The notes under the pieces: generated by a model
The model's input: the letters and a program-made list of their open reading frames with translations, nothing else
Databases searched by the model: none
What the model was told of the DNA's origin: nothing
Position numbers and translations under genes: made by a program
Shown: piece after piece, positions 50,664 through 59,604 of the stretch
Position numbering within the stretch: position 1 is the first letter of the stretch
How the letters are laid out: each line of letters opens with the position of its first letter
NCBI RefSeq assembly: GCF_001905595.1
Contig: NZ_LIXI01000001.1
Coordinates: 310,001-374,000, forward strand
DNA: 64,000 nt
Direction of reading: 5' to 3'
Source: Streptomyces sp. CB00316
Lineage (GTDB): Bacteria; Actinomycetota; Actinomycetes; Streptomycetales; Streptomycetaceae

Positions 50664-51422
50664 CTAGGGGGTGCGGCCCCGCCTGGCGTCCGGGGTCAGG
50701 CGGGGTGAGTCGTCGCCGATCAGGGGATCCAGGTAGCGGTACATGGCCGCCTTCAGTTCCCGGATGTAGGCGTCGCGCTCCTCGCCCTCGTGGGCCATGA
50801 CCAGGTCGAGTCCGGCCTTGAACACCATGAAGGCCATCTCGGCGACCCGGTGGAGCTGGGCGGCGGGGACGTCCGGGAGGTAGTCGGCGAGGATCTCCTC
50901 GACCCGGTTCAGCATGGTGGCGTGCAGGGTGTCGTGCTCCTCGGTGATCCGGCCGGGGATCTCCGAGCCGTGCATCAGTACGAAGAACGCCGGGTTCTCG
51001 CAGTTGAACGCGATCAGCGGGTCAAGGATGGCATCCAGCATCCGGTCGAGCGGCAGCTCGATGTGGCTCTGGTCGAAGGCGGCACCGTACGTGTCGCGCC
51101 AGCGGTGGAGCAGATGGTCGCCGAGTTCGACGGCGATGGCCTCCTTGTTCGGGAAGAACTGGTACAGAGTGCCTGGTGAGACGCCGGCCTCGCGGGCGAT
51201 GGCGTTGGTGCTGGACGCGGTGTAGCCGCTGGTGCAGAAGACGCTGGCCGCGGCCTGGAGCAGCTGGGCGATGCGCGCCTCGCCGCGGGCCTGGCGGCGG
51301 CGAGGGCGGGTCGCCCCGGCGGCGTCTCCCGTCCCCGCGGCGACTCCCGCCCCCTCGGCCGCTGCGGGTTTCCTGGCCGCACCGTCCCCTGCGGCGCCCT
51401 TCTTGGCTCTGGCCTCCGGCAC
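50664..51422 (-). CDS. TetR-family repressor
   Basis: A 252-aa TetR regulator. After a 45-residue Ala/Arg/Lys-rich extension, residues about 48-95 are the HTH (ASVFCTSGYTASSTNAIAREAGVSPGTLYQFFPNKEAI). The ligand domain follows. GTG 51422 has GGGGATTGCC upstream; the long low-complexity N-terminus suggests that a later start cannot be excluded. Divergent from the MMPL transporter with paired palindromes in between, so it probably represses the transporter and itself until a ligand binds. Confidence 0.9.
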   Translation of the reverse strand: MPEARAKKGAAGDGAARKPAAAEGAGVAAGTGDAAGATRPRRRQARGEARIAQLLQAAASVFCTSGYTASSTNAIAREAGVSPGTLYQFFPNKEAIAVELGDHLLHRWRDTYGAAFDQSHIELPLDRMLDAILDPLIAFNCENPAFFVLMHGSEIPGRITEEHDTLHATMLNRVEEILADYLPDVPAAQLHRVAEMAFMVFKAGLDLVMAHEGEERDAYIRELKAAMYRYLDPLIGDDSPRLTPDARRGRTP

Positions 51423-51444
51423 GGCAATCCCCAGCTTTCATGAT

Positions 51445-51506
51445 GCGTTTGACAAACGCGAGTGCTCGCTCGCATTCTTATGAAACGCGAGCGACTACTC
51501 GTGTTT
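51445..51506. promoter_or_regulatory. Palindromic TetR operators between tetR and mmpL
   Basis: GCGTTT-GAC-AAACGC (51445-51459) is a perfect 6-bp inverted repeat and overlaps AAACGCGAGTGCTCGC. AAACGCGAG (51483-51491) and CTCGTGTTT (51498-51506) form a second, near-perfect one. The shared AAACGCGAG marks both as sites for the same regulator. Confidence 0.75.
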
Positions 51507-51579
51507 GCCAGTGTAAGTGGCAACGACTGACCCATGCTGCCCTGTGCCGCCCGGGTCTCGGTGAAGGGGACACCGCACC

Positions 51580-53943
51580 ATGTCCGAAGTCAACGGTCCA
51601 CCCGGCACGGCAGGGCCGTCCGGTTCACCTCGTCCACAGGGTCCGCAGGGTCGGTCCGGAAGGCCTGATCCGTCCGGTTCGGAGCCCCTCGGAGGCTGGA
51701 CCCGGTTGGTCACCGCCAGGCCGCGGGTCGCCCTGCTGGCCGCCCTGGTGATCACCGCTCTCGCCGTGTTCGCCGGGAGCGGGGTGGCCGACCGGATGGG
51801 CAGCGGTGGCTGGCAGGCCCCCGACGCCGAGTCGTCCTACGCCACCGAGGCGCTGGAGCGGGAGTTCCCCGCCTCGCAGCCCAACCTGCTCCTGCTGGTG
51901 GACAGCGGCACCGCCTCCGTCGACGACCCGGCGGTGGCCGCCGAGGCCGCACGGCTCACCGAGCGGCTCGCCGCCGAGCAGGGCATATCGGGGGTCACCT
52001 CGTACTGGCAGACCAAGGCGTCCGCCCTGCGCGCCGAGGACGGCCGGGAAGCGCTCATCGCGGCCCGGATAGGGGGCGACGAGACGGAGGCGGGGGAGAC
52101 GCTCGAACGGATCGCTCCCGCCTTCGCCGGGGAGAGCGGCCCGGTGAACGTCTCGGTCGGCGGGCCCGTCGCCGTCCAGCACGAGATGCAGACGATCATT
52201 CAGGAGGACCTGCTGCGGGCCGAGCTCATCGCCCTGCCGGTGACGCTCGTCCTGCTCGTCATGGTCTTCGGCAGCGCGATCGCCGCCATGCTGCCGCTCC
52301 TCGTCGGCATCGTCGCGATCCTCGGCACCAACGCCGTGCTGCGCGGACTGACCGAGTTCACCGACGTCTCGGTCTTCGCCATGAACCTCACCACGGCCCT
52401 CGGCCTCGGGCTGGCCATCGACTACGCGCTGTTCATCGTCCGCCGCTTCCGTGAAGAGCTGGACGCCGGGGCCGACACCCGGACGGCGGTCGGCACCACG
52501 CTGCGCACGGCCGGACGCACGGTGCTCTTCTCCGCGCTGACCGTCGCCGTGTCCCTGTCGGCGATGCTCGTCTTCCCGCAGTACTTCCTGCGGTCCTTCG
52601 CCTACGCCGGGATCGCCGTGGTCCTGCTGGCCGCGGCCGCCGCACTGATCCTGCTGCCCGCCACGCTCATGCTGCTCGGCCCCCGGGTCAACGCGCTGGA
52701 CCTGCGCCGCCTGCTGCGCCGCGGAAAGAGAAAGGAAGCCGCCGCTGAAGAGACCGGCAGGGGATGGGCGCGCTTCGCCGAGCTGGTGATGCGCCGGGCA
52801 CCGGTCTTCGCCATCGTCACCACGGTGGGCCTCGTCCTCCTCGGACTGCCCTTCCTCGGCGTCAGGTTCGGTACGGCGGACGACCGCCAGCTCCCCGTCG
52901 GCGCCGAGTCGCGGGTGGTCCAGGAGCACATACGGGACGGCTTCCCCGGCAGTCCCGGCGGCGGCCTGGAGATGCTGGTCGAAGGGGAGGGGACGCCCGC
53001 CGCGTACGCGGCCCTCAAGGACCGGATCGAGAAGGTCCCCGGTGTGCTGCGCGTCGAGGGCCCGGTCACGGCGGTCTCGGCCGCGTACTTCAGCGTGCTG
53101 CCGGACGGCGAGGCGGTCGGGGAGGAGACCCAGCAGCTCGTACGGGACCTGCGCGCGATGCCCGCCGACTCCTTCGACACCTCGGTCACGGGCACGGCGG
53201 CGGTCCTGGTCGACTCCAAGGACGCCATCGCGGACCGGCTGCCGTGGGCGATCGGCATCATCGTCGTGGTGACGCTGCTCCTGGTCTTCCTGCTCACCGG
53301 CAGCGTGCTCATCCCGATCCAGGCGGTCGTGCTCAACGCCCTCAGCCTGACGGCGATGTTCGGTGCGGTGGTCTGGGTCTTCCAGGACGGGAACCTCTCC
53401 GGGATGCTGGCCTTCACCAGTACGGGGGACATCGAGACGACGCTGCCCGTCCTGATGTTCTGCGTGGCCTTCGGCCTTTCCATGGACTACGGGGTCTTCC
53501 TGCTCTCCCGCATCAAGGAGGAGTACGACCGGACCGGCGACCACGAACGCTCGGTCACCTTCGGCCTGTCCCGCACCGGCGGCCTGATCACCGCGGCCGC
53601 CGTGATCCTCGCGGTCGTGATGGTCGCCATCGGCACCTCCCGGGTCACCAACACCAAGATGCTGGGGCTCGGGATCGCCCTGGCCGTCCTGATGGACGCC
53701 ATGGTGGTCCGCAGCCTGCTGGTCCCCGCCGTGATGAAGCTGACGGGCCACGCCACATGGTGGGCGCCCAGGCCGCTGCGCGCCTTCCACCAGAGGTTCG
53801 GCCTCAGCGAAGGGGAGCCGGCCCCGACCGGACCCGGTACGACGGGTGCACCCGGTGGCCCCGGGGAGCCCGCCGCCGAGAGGGAGATACCCGAGGCGAC
53901 CCGGGACGAGGAGAAGGTCACCGCGGGGGCGCAGGGGGCGTAG
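51580..53943 (+). CDS. MMPL/RND-family transporter
   Basis: A 787-aa RND protein. After a Pro/Gly-rich cytoplasmic N-terminus, about 12 membrane helices are arranged as 1+5, soluble domain, 1+5. Conserved segments include LGLAIDYALFIVRRFREE and LSMDYGVFLLSRIKEEY, the paired charged helix motifs (GxxxDY) that carry protons in MMPL proteins. Homologues export lipids, siderophores or drugs. ATG 51580 with AAGGGGACACC upstream. Substrate unknown; induction by a hydrophobic compound through the divergent TetR protein is likely. Confidence 0.92.
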   Translation: MSEVNGPPGTAGPSGSPRPQGPQGRSGRPDPSGSEPLGGWTRLVTARPRVALLAALVITALAVFAGSGVADRMGSGGWQAPDAESSYATEALEREFPASQPNLLLLVDSGTASVDDPAVAAEAARLTERLAAEQGISGVTSYWQTKASALRAEDGREALIAARIGGDETEAGETLERIAPAFAGESGPVNVSVGGPVAVQHEMQTIIQEDLLRAELIALPVTLVLLVMVFGSAIAAMLPLLVGIVAILGTNAVLRGLTEFTDVSVFAMNLTTALGLGLAIDYALFIVRRFREELDAGADTRTAVGTTLRTAGRTVLFSALTVAVSLSAMLVFPQYFLRSFAYAGIAVVLLAAAAALILLPATLMLLGPRVNALDLRRLLRRGKRKEAAAEETGRGWARFAELVMRRAPVFAIVTTVGLVLLGLPFLGVRFGTADDRQLPVGAESRVVQEHIRDGFPGSPGGGLEMLVEGEGTPAAYAALKDRIEKVPGVLRVEGPVTAVSAAYFSVLPDGEAVGEETQQLVRDLRAMPADSFDTSVTGTAAVLVDSKDAIADRLPWAIGIIVVVTLLLVFLLTGSVLIPIQAVVLNALSLTAMFGAVVWVFQDGNLSGMLAFTSTGDIETTLPVLMFCVAFGLSMDYGVFLLSRIKEEYDRTGDHERSVTFGLSRTGGLITAAAVILAVVMVAIGTSRVTNTKMLGLGIALAVLMDAMVVRSLLVPAVMKLTGHATWWAPRPLRAFHQRFGLSEGEPAPTGPGTTGAPGGPGEPAAEREIPEATRDEEKVTAGAQGA

Positions 53944-54185
53944 GCGTACGGCGGCTCAGCGGCCGGCCCGGGATCCGTTCGGAAAGGAGCCTCGGGTCGG
54001 CCGTGGAGGGCCCTCTGACGGGGCGTGACGGGCACGAGGAGGGCTTGGCCGCCGAGGTGGAGGGGGATGGGTCACCCACTCGGGCCCAGCCCCTTCGAGC
54101 ACCGTCAACGCGATCGTCGAACCGGGCGTGACCTGGGCTTTCTCCCACCAGATCCGTAAAATTGGCGCATGGGGAAAGGGACCGG

Positions 54186-54959
54186 ATGCACCGGAACATG
54201 CGCACGACGCACGATGTGATGACGCTCCTGGACGACCTGTTCGCACCCGAAGCGCACCGCTGGACCGCCGACTCCGCCTCGTGGTGGGACGACTTCTACG
54301 GGGACCGCTCGAAGCCGGTGCCCTTCTTCGTGGACAAGCCCGACGAGAGCCTCGTCTCGTACGCCGACCGGGAACTGATCACCCCGGGCCGGGCGCTCGA
54401 CCTGGGGTGCGGCCCCGGGCGCAACACACTCGCGCTGGCCTCGCTCGGCTTCGACGTCGACGCGATCGACCTATCCCCGGCGGCGATCGCCTGGGCCGAG
54501 GAGCGCGCACAAGTGTCGGGGATCGAGGCCCGGTTCCACTGCGGGGACGCCTTCGTCCTGACGTCCGGTGAGGTCGGCGGGGCCGGTGGGGCGGAGTTGG
54601 CCGGGCCGTACGATCTGATCCATGACTCCGGGTGCTTCCACCACCTGCCGCCCCACCGGCGTATCAGCTACCTCGCTCTCCTCGACCGCTGCCTCCGCCC
54701 CGGTGGCCATTTCGCGCTCACCTGCTTCGCGGCGGGAGAGGGCGGCATGGGCTCCGAGCTGCCGGACGCCGAGCTCTACCGGCAGGGAAGCCTGGGCGGC
54801 GGACTCGCCTACACCTCCGAGGAGTTGCGCGACATCTTCTCGGTCTCGGGCCTGACGGAGATCGAGCTGCGCCGCATGCGCGACGAGGCGCCTGGGTCCC
54901 CGGTCTTCGGCGAGTCCTTCCTCTGGACGGCGCTGTTCCGCAAGGCGCCCCGGCCGTAG
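54186..54959 (+). CDS. Class I SAM-dependent methyltransferase
   Basis: A 257-aa protein with motif I in ALDLGCGPGRNTLALASLG, followed by VDAIDLSPAAI and DLIHDSGCFHHLPPHRR (post-I acidic and motif IV). It resembles the thiopurine/tellurite-type small-molecule methyltransferases. ATG 54186 is chosen since AAAGGG lies at good distance; TTG 54162 is possible. No pathway neighbours, so substrate unknown. Confidence 0.85.
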   Translation: MHRNMRTTHDVMTLLDDLFAPEAHRWTADSASWWDDFYGDRSKPVPFFVDKPDESLVSYADRELITPGRALDLGCGPGRNTLALASLGFDVDAIDLSPAAIAWAEERAQVSGIEARFHCGDAFVLTSGEVGGAGGAELAGPYDLIHDSGCFHHLPPHRRISYLALLDRCLRPGGHFALTCFAAGEGGMGSELPDAELYRQGSLGGGLAYTSEELRDIFSVSGLTEIELRRMRDEAPGSPVFGESFLWTALFRKAPRP

Positions 54960-55011
54960 GGGCCGGATATCGGTGGACCGGCCGTAGCGCTCGGGTGCGG
55001 GCGGCCCCGGG

Positions 55012-55203
55012 TCAGCGGCCCCGGTTGCGCGGGCGGGAGGCGACCCACGCGCGGACGGTGTCGCCGTACCAGTACGGCTTTCCGTTCTTCACCTGGTCGG
55101 GCGGGGGAAGGAGGCCGTGTTTGCGGTAGGAGCGGACGGTGTCCGGCTGGACCTGGATGTGCGCGGCAATGTCCTTGTAGGACCAGGGTGTTCTGTCCGT
55201 CAT
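55012..55203 (-). CDS. Small MerR-like helix-turn-helix protein
   Basis: A 63-aa protein consisting of one winged HTH: WSYKDIAAHIQVQPDTVRSYRKHGLLPPPD, then a wing with KPYWYGDTVRAWVASRP. It resembles MerR/AlpA/excisionase DNA-binding domains without an effector part. ATG 55203 is chosen since AGAGAGG is 8 bases upstream. Could be a nucleoid-type regulator (BldC-like) or a remnant excisionase; no integrase is nearby, which favours the former. Confidence 0.75.
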   Translation of the reverse strand: MTDRTPWSYKDIAAHIQVQPDTVRSYRKHGLLPPPDQVKNGKPYWYGDTVRAWVASRPRNRGR

Positions 55204-55595
55204 CCGTGACACCTCTCTGCGCTGCTCTGTTCTGACCGGTTCTGTCTGCCGGTTCTTCTCCGGTGATCACGCAGCCTGCGCCCGGTTGAACGACACCGAA
55301 CGGCAGGCGGGGTGGGGCTGTTGTGCGCCTGTGACGGAAAACCCGCGTAACGGAGATATGTGTGGCGAAACGGTGACTGGAGTGACAGAAGGGGCGAACG
55401 GGTCAGTGCCTTGCCGAGTCACCCGCGCCCGTGTGGGCGGCCGGTTCACCGGCAGGGTGGAGCAGTCGACGCTCTGACCTGTGGGGGCGGGCAGGGGCGC
55501 GCTCCTCGCATGATCGGCGAGTACGCGCGCCACTGCGGGCACGCCGACCTGATCCACGAGCGCATCGATGGACGTACGGGGGTGTGACCCGGCGG
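55204..55595. other. Intergenic region between HTH gene and iolE
   Basis: 392 bp holding the promoter region of the small HTH gene on the left. Short frames at its right end (such as one at 55510-55587) have no convincing ribosome site or family. No other structure noticed. Confidence 0.5.
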
Positions 55596-56510
55596 TCAGG
55601 ACCGTCCGCAGGAGCGGAGGAACTCGCGGGTGCGGCGCGCGATCGGGAGCGGCTTGTCCGGGTCGCACGGGTACATGTCCTGTTCCACGATCGCGAACAG
55701 GTCGACCTCCAGGGCGCGCGCCGCGTCGAGGACCGGCTCCAGGGCGGGCACCCCGCCGGGCGGTTCGCACATCACGCCCCGGGCCACGGCGGGGCCGAAC
55801 GGGACCTCGTCCGCCACCACCGCCGCAAGGACTTCGGGGTCGACCTGCTTGAGGTGGAGGTAGCCGATGCGCTCCCCGTAGGTCTCGATGAGCTTGACGC
55901 TGTCGCCGCCGCAGTAGGCGTAGTGCCCGGTGTCCAGACAGAGCGAGACCAGGGAGGGGTCGGTGGCGTCGAGGAAGCGGTCGACGTTCTCCTCGCTGTC
56001 GATGTGGGTGTCCGCGTGCGGGTGGACGACGATGCGAAGCCCGTACCGCTCCCGGACCTCCCGGCCGAGCCGCTCGGTCTGGGTCGTCAGGTCCCGCCAC
56101 TGCGCCGGCGTGAGCGTGCGGTCCTCCAGCACCTCGCCCGTCTTGTCGTCGCGCCAGAAGGAGGGGATGACGACCAGGTGTTCGGCGCCCATGGCCCGGG
56201 TCAGTTCGGCGATGTCCGCGACATGCGCCCAGGTCCGGTCCCAGACGTCGGGGCCGTGGTGCAATCCGGTGAAGACGGTGCCGGCGGAGACGGTCAGCCC
56301 ACGGCTGCGGGTCTCGTCCGTCAGCCGGGCCGGATCGGTGGGGAGATAGCCGTACGGACCGAGTTCGATCCACGCGTACCCGGCCTCCGCCACCTCGTCG
56401 AGGAAGCGCCGCCAGGGCACCTGCCGCGGGTCGTCGGGGAACCACACCCCCCACGAGTCGGGTGCCGAGCCGATGCGGATGCGGGCCGAAGAGGGTGCGG
56501 AGGGGGTCAT
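55596..56510 (-). CDS. iolE: Inosose dehydratase (IolE-like)
   Basis: A 304-aa TIM-barrel sugar isomerase/dehydratase. GSAPDSWGVWFPDDP at the start is highly typical of IolE, and IVVHPHADTHIDSEENV, LDTGHYAYCGGD and GYLHLKQVD supply Glu/Asp/His ligands. IolE dehydrates 2-keto-myo-inositol. Divergent from iolC and the rest of the inositol genes, sharing their control region. ATG 56510 is preferred; GTG 56525 is possible. A minus-strand TTGACA at 56547-56542 would put the transcript start almost on the ATG, so it may be leaderless. Confidence 0.88.
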   Translation of the reverse strand: MTPSAPSSARIRIGSAPDSWGVWFPDDPRQVPWRRFLDEVAEAGYAWIELGPYGYLPTDPARLTDETRSRGLTVSAGTVFTGLHHGPDVWDRTWAHVADIAELTRAMGAEHLVVIPSFWRDDKTGEVLEDRTLTPAQWRDLTTQTERLGREVRERYGLRIVVHPHADTHIDSEENVDRFLDATDPSLVSLCLDTGHYAYCGGDSVKLIETYGERIGYLHLKQVDPEVLAAVVADEVPFGPAVARGVMCEPPGGVPALEPVLDAARALEVDLFAIVEQDMYPCDPDKPLPIARRTREFLRSCGRS

Positions 56511-56541
56511 ATCGCCCAGCGTCACGGCCGGTGCGGACGAG

Positions 56542-56605
56542 TGTCAAGTGTTCGTCCGAATGTCCGGACAAAATGTTGACAGGGTTCCCGGGAGGGGACT
56601 AGACC
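56542..56605. promoter_or_regulatory. Divergent iol promoters with central palindrome
   Basis: On the plus strand, TTGACA (56576-56581) and TAGACC (56600-56605) with 18-bp spacing form a good promoter for iolC. On the minus strand, TTGACA (56547-56542) faces iolE. Between them TGTCCGGACA (56561-56570) is a perfect 10-bp palindrome, well placed for one regulator of both. No iol regulator gene is in the window. Confidence 0.65.
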
Positions 56606-56642
56606 TGGGATCAGCCGGCCACCGGGGGTCGAAGGGATGCGT

Positions 56643-57662
56643 ATGCCTGAGCCGTACGACGTGATCACCATGGGGCGGATCGGGGTGGACCTCTACCCTC
56701 TGGACATCGGGGTGCCGCTCGCCCGGGTCGAGACGTTCGGCAAGTTCCTCGGCGGCTCCCCGACGAACGTCGCGGTGGCGGTGGCGCGGCTGGGGCGGCG
56801 GACGGCGGTGATCACCCGGACCGGCCGGGACGCCTTCGGGGAGTACCTCCACCAGGAGCTCCAGGGCTTCGGGGTGGATGACCGGTGGGTCACGGAGGTC
56901 GAGGAGTACCCGACCCCGGTCACCTTCTGCGAGATCTTCCCGCCGGACGACTTCCCCCTCTACTTCTACCGGCAGCCCAAGGCGCCCGATCTGGAGATCC
57001 ACCCGCCGGAACTCGACCTCGACGCGGTGCGCGATGCCCGGATCTTCTGGATGACCGGTACCGGGCTCAGTGCCGAGCCGAGCCGCGCCGCGACGCTGGC
57101 GGCGCTCCAGGCTCGTACCGAGAGCCCGGCCCGCGAGTTTCGTACCGCGACCGTGTTCGACCTGGACTGGCGGCCCATGTTCTGGGACGGCGCAGACCAC
57201 AGCTCGGTGGCGCCCGCCCGCTACCGGGAAGCGCTCGCCCACGCCACCGTCGCCGTCGGCAACATCGACGAGTGCGAGATCGCGACCGGCGAGCGCGAAC
57301 CGCACGCCGCCGCCCGCGTTCTGCTCGCGGCCGGGGTGGAGCTCGCCGTCGTCAAGCAGGGGCCGAAGGGCGTCCTCGCCGTCCACCGCGACGGTTCCAC
57401 CGCCGATGTGCCGCCGCTGCCGGTGGAGGTCGTCAACGGGCTCGGCGCCGGGGACGCGTTCGGCGGTGCGCTCTGCCACGGGCTGCTCGCCGGCTGGGAC
57501 ATCGCCCGGATCATGCGGTACGCGAACGCCGCCGGGGCCATCGTCGCCTCCCGCATCGCCTGCTCCTCCGCCATGCCCTTCCCGGACGAGGTGGAGCGGG
57601 CCCTCGCGGAGGGGGCCGTGACCGAGGACATCGCCGCCGGGCCCTCCGGAGCGGCCTCATGA
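56643..57662 (+). CDS. iolC: 5-dehydro-2-deoxygluconokinase (IolC)
   Basis: A 339-aa ribokinase-family (PfkB) enzyme. GGSPTNVAVAVARLG at residues about 36-50 and NGLGAGDAFGGALCHGLL near 265 are the PfkB signatures; the Asp in GAGD is the catalytic base. It phosphorylates 2-deoxy-5-keto-gluconate in inositol catabolism. ATG 56643 is chosen over ATG 56637 because AAGGG is then at proper distance. Ends by ATGA overlap with the aldolase gene. Confidence 0.92.
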   Translation: MPEPYDVITMGRIGVDLYPLDIGVPLARVETFGKFLGGSPTNVAVAVARLGRRTAVITRTGRDAFGEYLHQELQGFGVDDRWVTEVEEYPTPVTFCEIFPPDDFPLYFYRQPKAPDLEIHPPELDLDAVRDARIFWMTGTGLSAEPSRAATLAALQARTESPAREFRTATVFDLDWRPMFWDGADHSSVAPARYREALAHATVAVGNIDECEIATGEREPHAAARVLLAAGVELAVVKQGPKGVLAVHRDGSTADVPPLPVEVVNGLGAGDAFGGALCHGLLAGWDIARIMRYANAAGAIVASRIACSSAMPFPDEVERALAEGAVTEDIAAGPSGAAS

Positions 57663-58600
57663 CTCCCGCCACTCCCGCCACCCCCGCCGCCCCCTCCGTC
57701 CGCGACCTGGTCCGGCTCCGCGCCGAGCGCCCCGAAGCGGTGGCCGAAGCCGCCGCGCGACGGAGGCGGAGGCCTCTGCTCCGTACGACAGGCACCCCCA
57801 CCGCCCGTGCGAACGCGCCCCACCCCGGTCGGCTGATGATCATCGCCGCCGACCACCCCGCACGCGGCGCCCTCGCCGTCGGGGACCGGGCGCTCGCCAT
57901 GGCCAACCGGTTCGAGCTGCTGGAGCGGCTCTGCCTCGCCCTCTCCCGCCCCGGCGTCGACGGCGTCCTCGCCTCCGCCGACGTCCTGGACGACCTGCTC
58001 CTCCTCGGCGCCCTGGAGGACAAGGTGGTCATGGGCTCCATGAACCGGGGCGGGCTCGCGGGTGCCGCCTTCGAGCTCGACGACCGGTTCACCGGGCACC
58101 GCCCCGAGGACCTGGTCCGCCACGGGTTCGACGCGGGGAAGCTGCTGCTCCGCATCGACCACGACGACCCCGGTTCCCTGGATACCCTGCACGCGGCCGC
58201 CCGCACCATCGACGCGATGGCCGCGCACCGGCTGCCCGTCTTCGTCGAGCCGTTCCTCTGCCGACGCGTCGACGGCCGCCTCCGCAACGACCTGGGCGCC
58301 GCTGCCGTCGCCACGTCCATCGCCATCGCGTCGGGCCTGGCCGGGACCTCCGCGTACACCTGGCTCAAGGTCCCCGTCACCGAGGACCCGGACGACATGG
58401 CCCGCGTCATGGAGACCTCCACGCTCCCCGCCGTGCTGCTCGGCGGCGAGGTGGGCGACGACCTGGACGGGGCGTACGGGAAGTGGCGCGAGGCGCTGCG
58501 GCTGCCGACGGTACGGGGGCTGGTCGTGGGGCGTTCGTTGCTCTACCCGGTCGACGGGGACGTGGCGGGTGCCGTCGACACGGCCGTGTCGCTGCTGTAG
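57659..58600 (+). CDS. Cgl0159-family aldolase of inositol catabolism
   Basis: A 313-aa TIM-barrel protein with LMIIAADHPARGALAVGD, GVLASADVLDDLLLLG, GKLLLRIDHDDPGSL and TWLKVPV (candidate Schiff-base Lys). It fits the Cgl0159 group found in actinobacterial iol operons, thought to cleave 2-deoxy-5-keto-gluconate-6-phosphate in place of IolJ. Coupled to iolC by ATGA; the first 40 residues are Ala/Pro/Arg-rich. Confidence 0.82.
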   Translation: MTPATPATPAAPSVRDLVRLRAERPEAVAEAAARRRRRPLLRTTGTPTARANAPHPGRLMIIAADHPARGALAVGDRALAMANRFELLERLCLALSRPGVDGVLASADVLDDLLLLGALEDKVVMGSMNRGGLAGAAFELDDRFTGHRPEDLVRHGFDAGKLLLRIDHDDPGSLDTLHAAARTIDAMAAHRLPVFVEPFLCRRVDGRLRNDLGAAAVATSIAIASGLAGTSAYTWLKVPVTEDPDDMARVMETSTLPAVLLGGEVGDDLDGAYGKWREALRLPTVRGLVVGRSLLYPVDGDVAGAVDTAVSLL

Positions 58601-58638
58601 CCGGGGAAGCACGGAGAAGGACGGGGTAGGGAGTGGCC

Positions 58639-59604
58639 ATGGACACGCACCACGAGCGACACAACGCCGGTACCGGGGAGACCCCTCCCGCCGTGCGCCA
58701 CCATCTGCCCTCCGGCAGCGCGGGGCGCGGCGCCTATGTCTTGGACGTCGACCCCGAAATGGCCGGATGGGACCGGTCGCATCTCCGCGTTCTGGAGCTG
58801 GAGCCGGGCGGAGTTCATACGCTCGTCACCGGGGAGTGCGAATGGATCGTCCTCCCGTTGGCCGGTGGCTGTACGGTGCATACGGCAGGTGGCACCTTTG
58901 AACTGCTGGGCCGGGAAAGCGTGTTCAGCGGGGTGAGTGATTTCGCCTACGTGCCGCGCGACGACCGAGCGCAGATCGCCTCCGGCGCAGGAGGCCGCTT
59001 CGCCCTGGCAGGAGCGAAGTGCGAGCGACGACTCCCCGCTCGCTACGGCCCCGCGCCGGAGGTACCCGTCGAACTGCGCGGCACCGGCACCTGCTCGCGC
59101 CAGGTCAACAACTTCGCCGCAGCCGACACCTTCGACTGCGACCGCCTGATCGCCGTCGAGGTCCTCACGCCCGGCGGCAACTGGTCCTCCTACCCGCCCC
59201 ACAAGCACGACGAGCACGTGCCGGGCGAGGAGTGCGAACTGGAGGAGATCTACTACTTCGAGGTGGAGGGCGGCGGCCTCGGCTACCACCGGGTCTCGCC
59301 GTCCCGCGAGGGCGGTACGGATGTCCTCGCCGAGGTCGGCAGCGGCGACGCGGTCCTCATCCCCGACGGCTGGCACGGCCCGTCCATCGCCCCGCCCGCC
59401 CGCACGCTGTACTACCTGAACGTCATGGCGGGGCCGGGGGAGGAGCGGGCCTGGCTGATCCGCGACCATCCGGACCACGGATGGATCCGCGACACCTGGC
59501 GGGACGAGCCGGTCGACGCCAGACTGCCGCTGTACACGGCGCATCCGCAGACGGCCCGCCCGGACACGGCGCATCCGTCGCCCGGCCCGGAGGTAACAGG
59601 TTGA
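58639..59604 (+). CDS. iolB: 5-deoxy-glucuronate isomerase (IolB)
   Basis: A 321-aa double-cupin protein. The second cupin carries NWSSYPPHKHDEHVPGEECELEEIYY, where the His, His and Glu are metal ligands, and GDAVLIPDGWHGPSIAP supplies the last His. It isomerises 5-deoxy-glucuronate to 2-deoxy-5-keto-gluconate. ATG 58639 (GGGAG upstream) is preferred over GTG 58633. The stop overlaps the likely iolD TTG. Confidence 0.92.
   Translation: MDTHHERHNAGTGETPPAVRHHLPSGSAGRGAYVLDVDPEMAGWDRSHLRVLELEPGGVHTLVTGECEWIVLPLAGGCTVHTAGGTFELLGRESVFSGVSDFAYVPRDDRAQIASGAGGRFALAGAKCERRLPARYGPAPEVPVELRGTGTCSRQVNNFAAADTFDCDRLIAVEVLTPGGNWSSYPPHKHDEHVPGEECELEEIYYFEVEGGGLGYHRVSPSREGGTDVLAEVGSGDAVLIPDGWHGPSIAPPARTLYYLNVMAGPGEERAWLIRDHPDHGWIRDTWRDEPVDARLPLYTAHPQTARPDTAHPSPGPEVTG

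Noticed and set aside
55012..55203. Small MerR-like protein as an excisionase marking an integrated element
   Set aside because: No integrase, attachment-site repeat or tRNA is found nearby, so mobility is not supported.
55267..55587. Short frames in the gap left of iolE, including one ending at 55587
   Set aside because: No ribosome site and no recognisable sequence; likely chance frames in GC-rich DNA.
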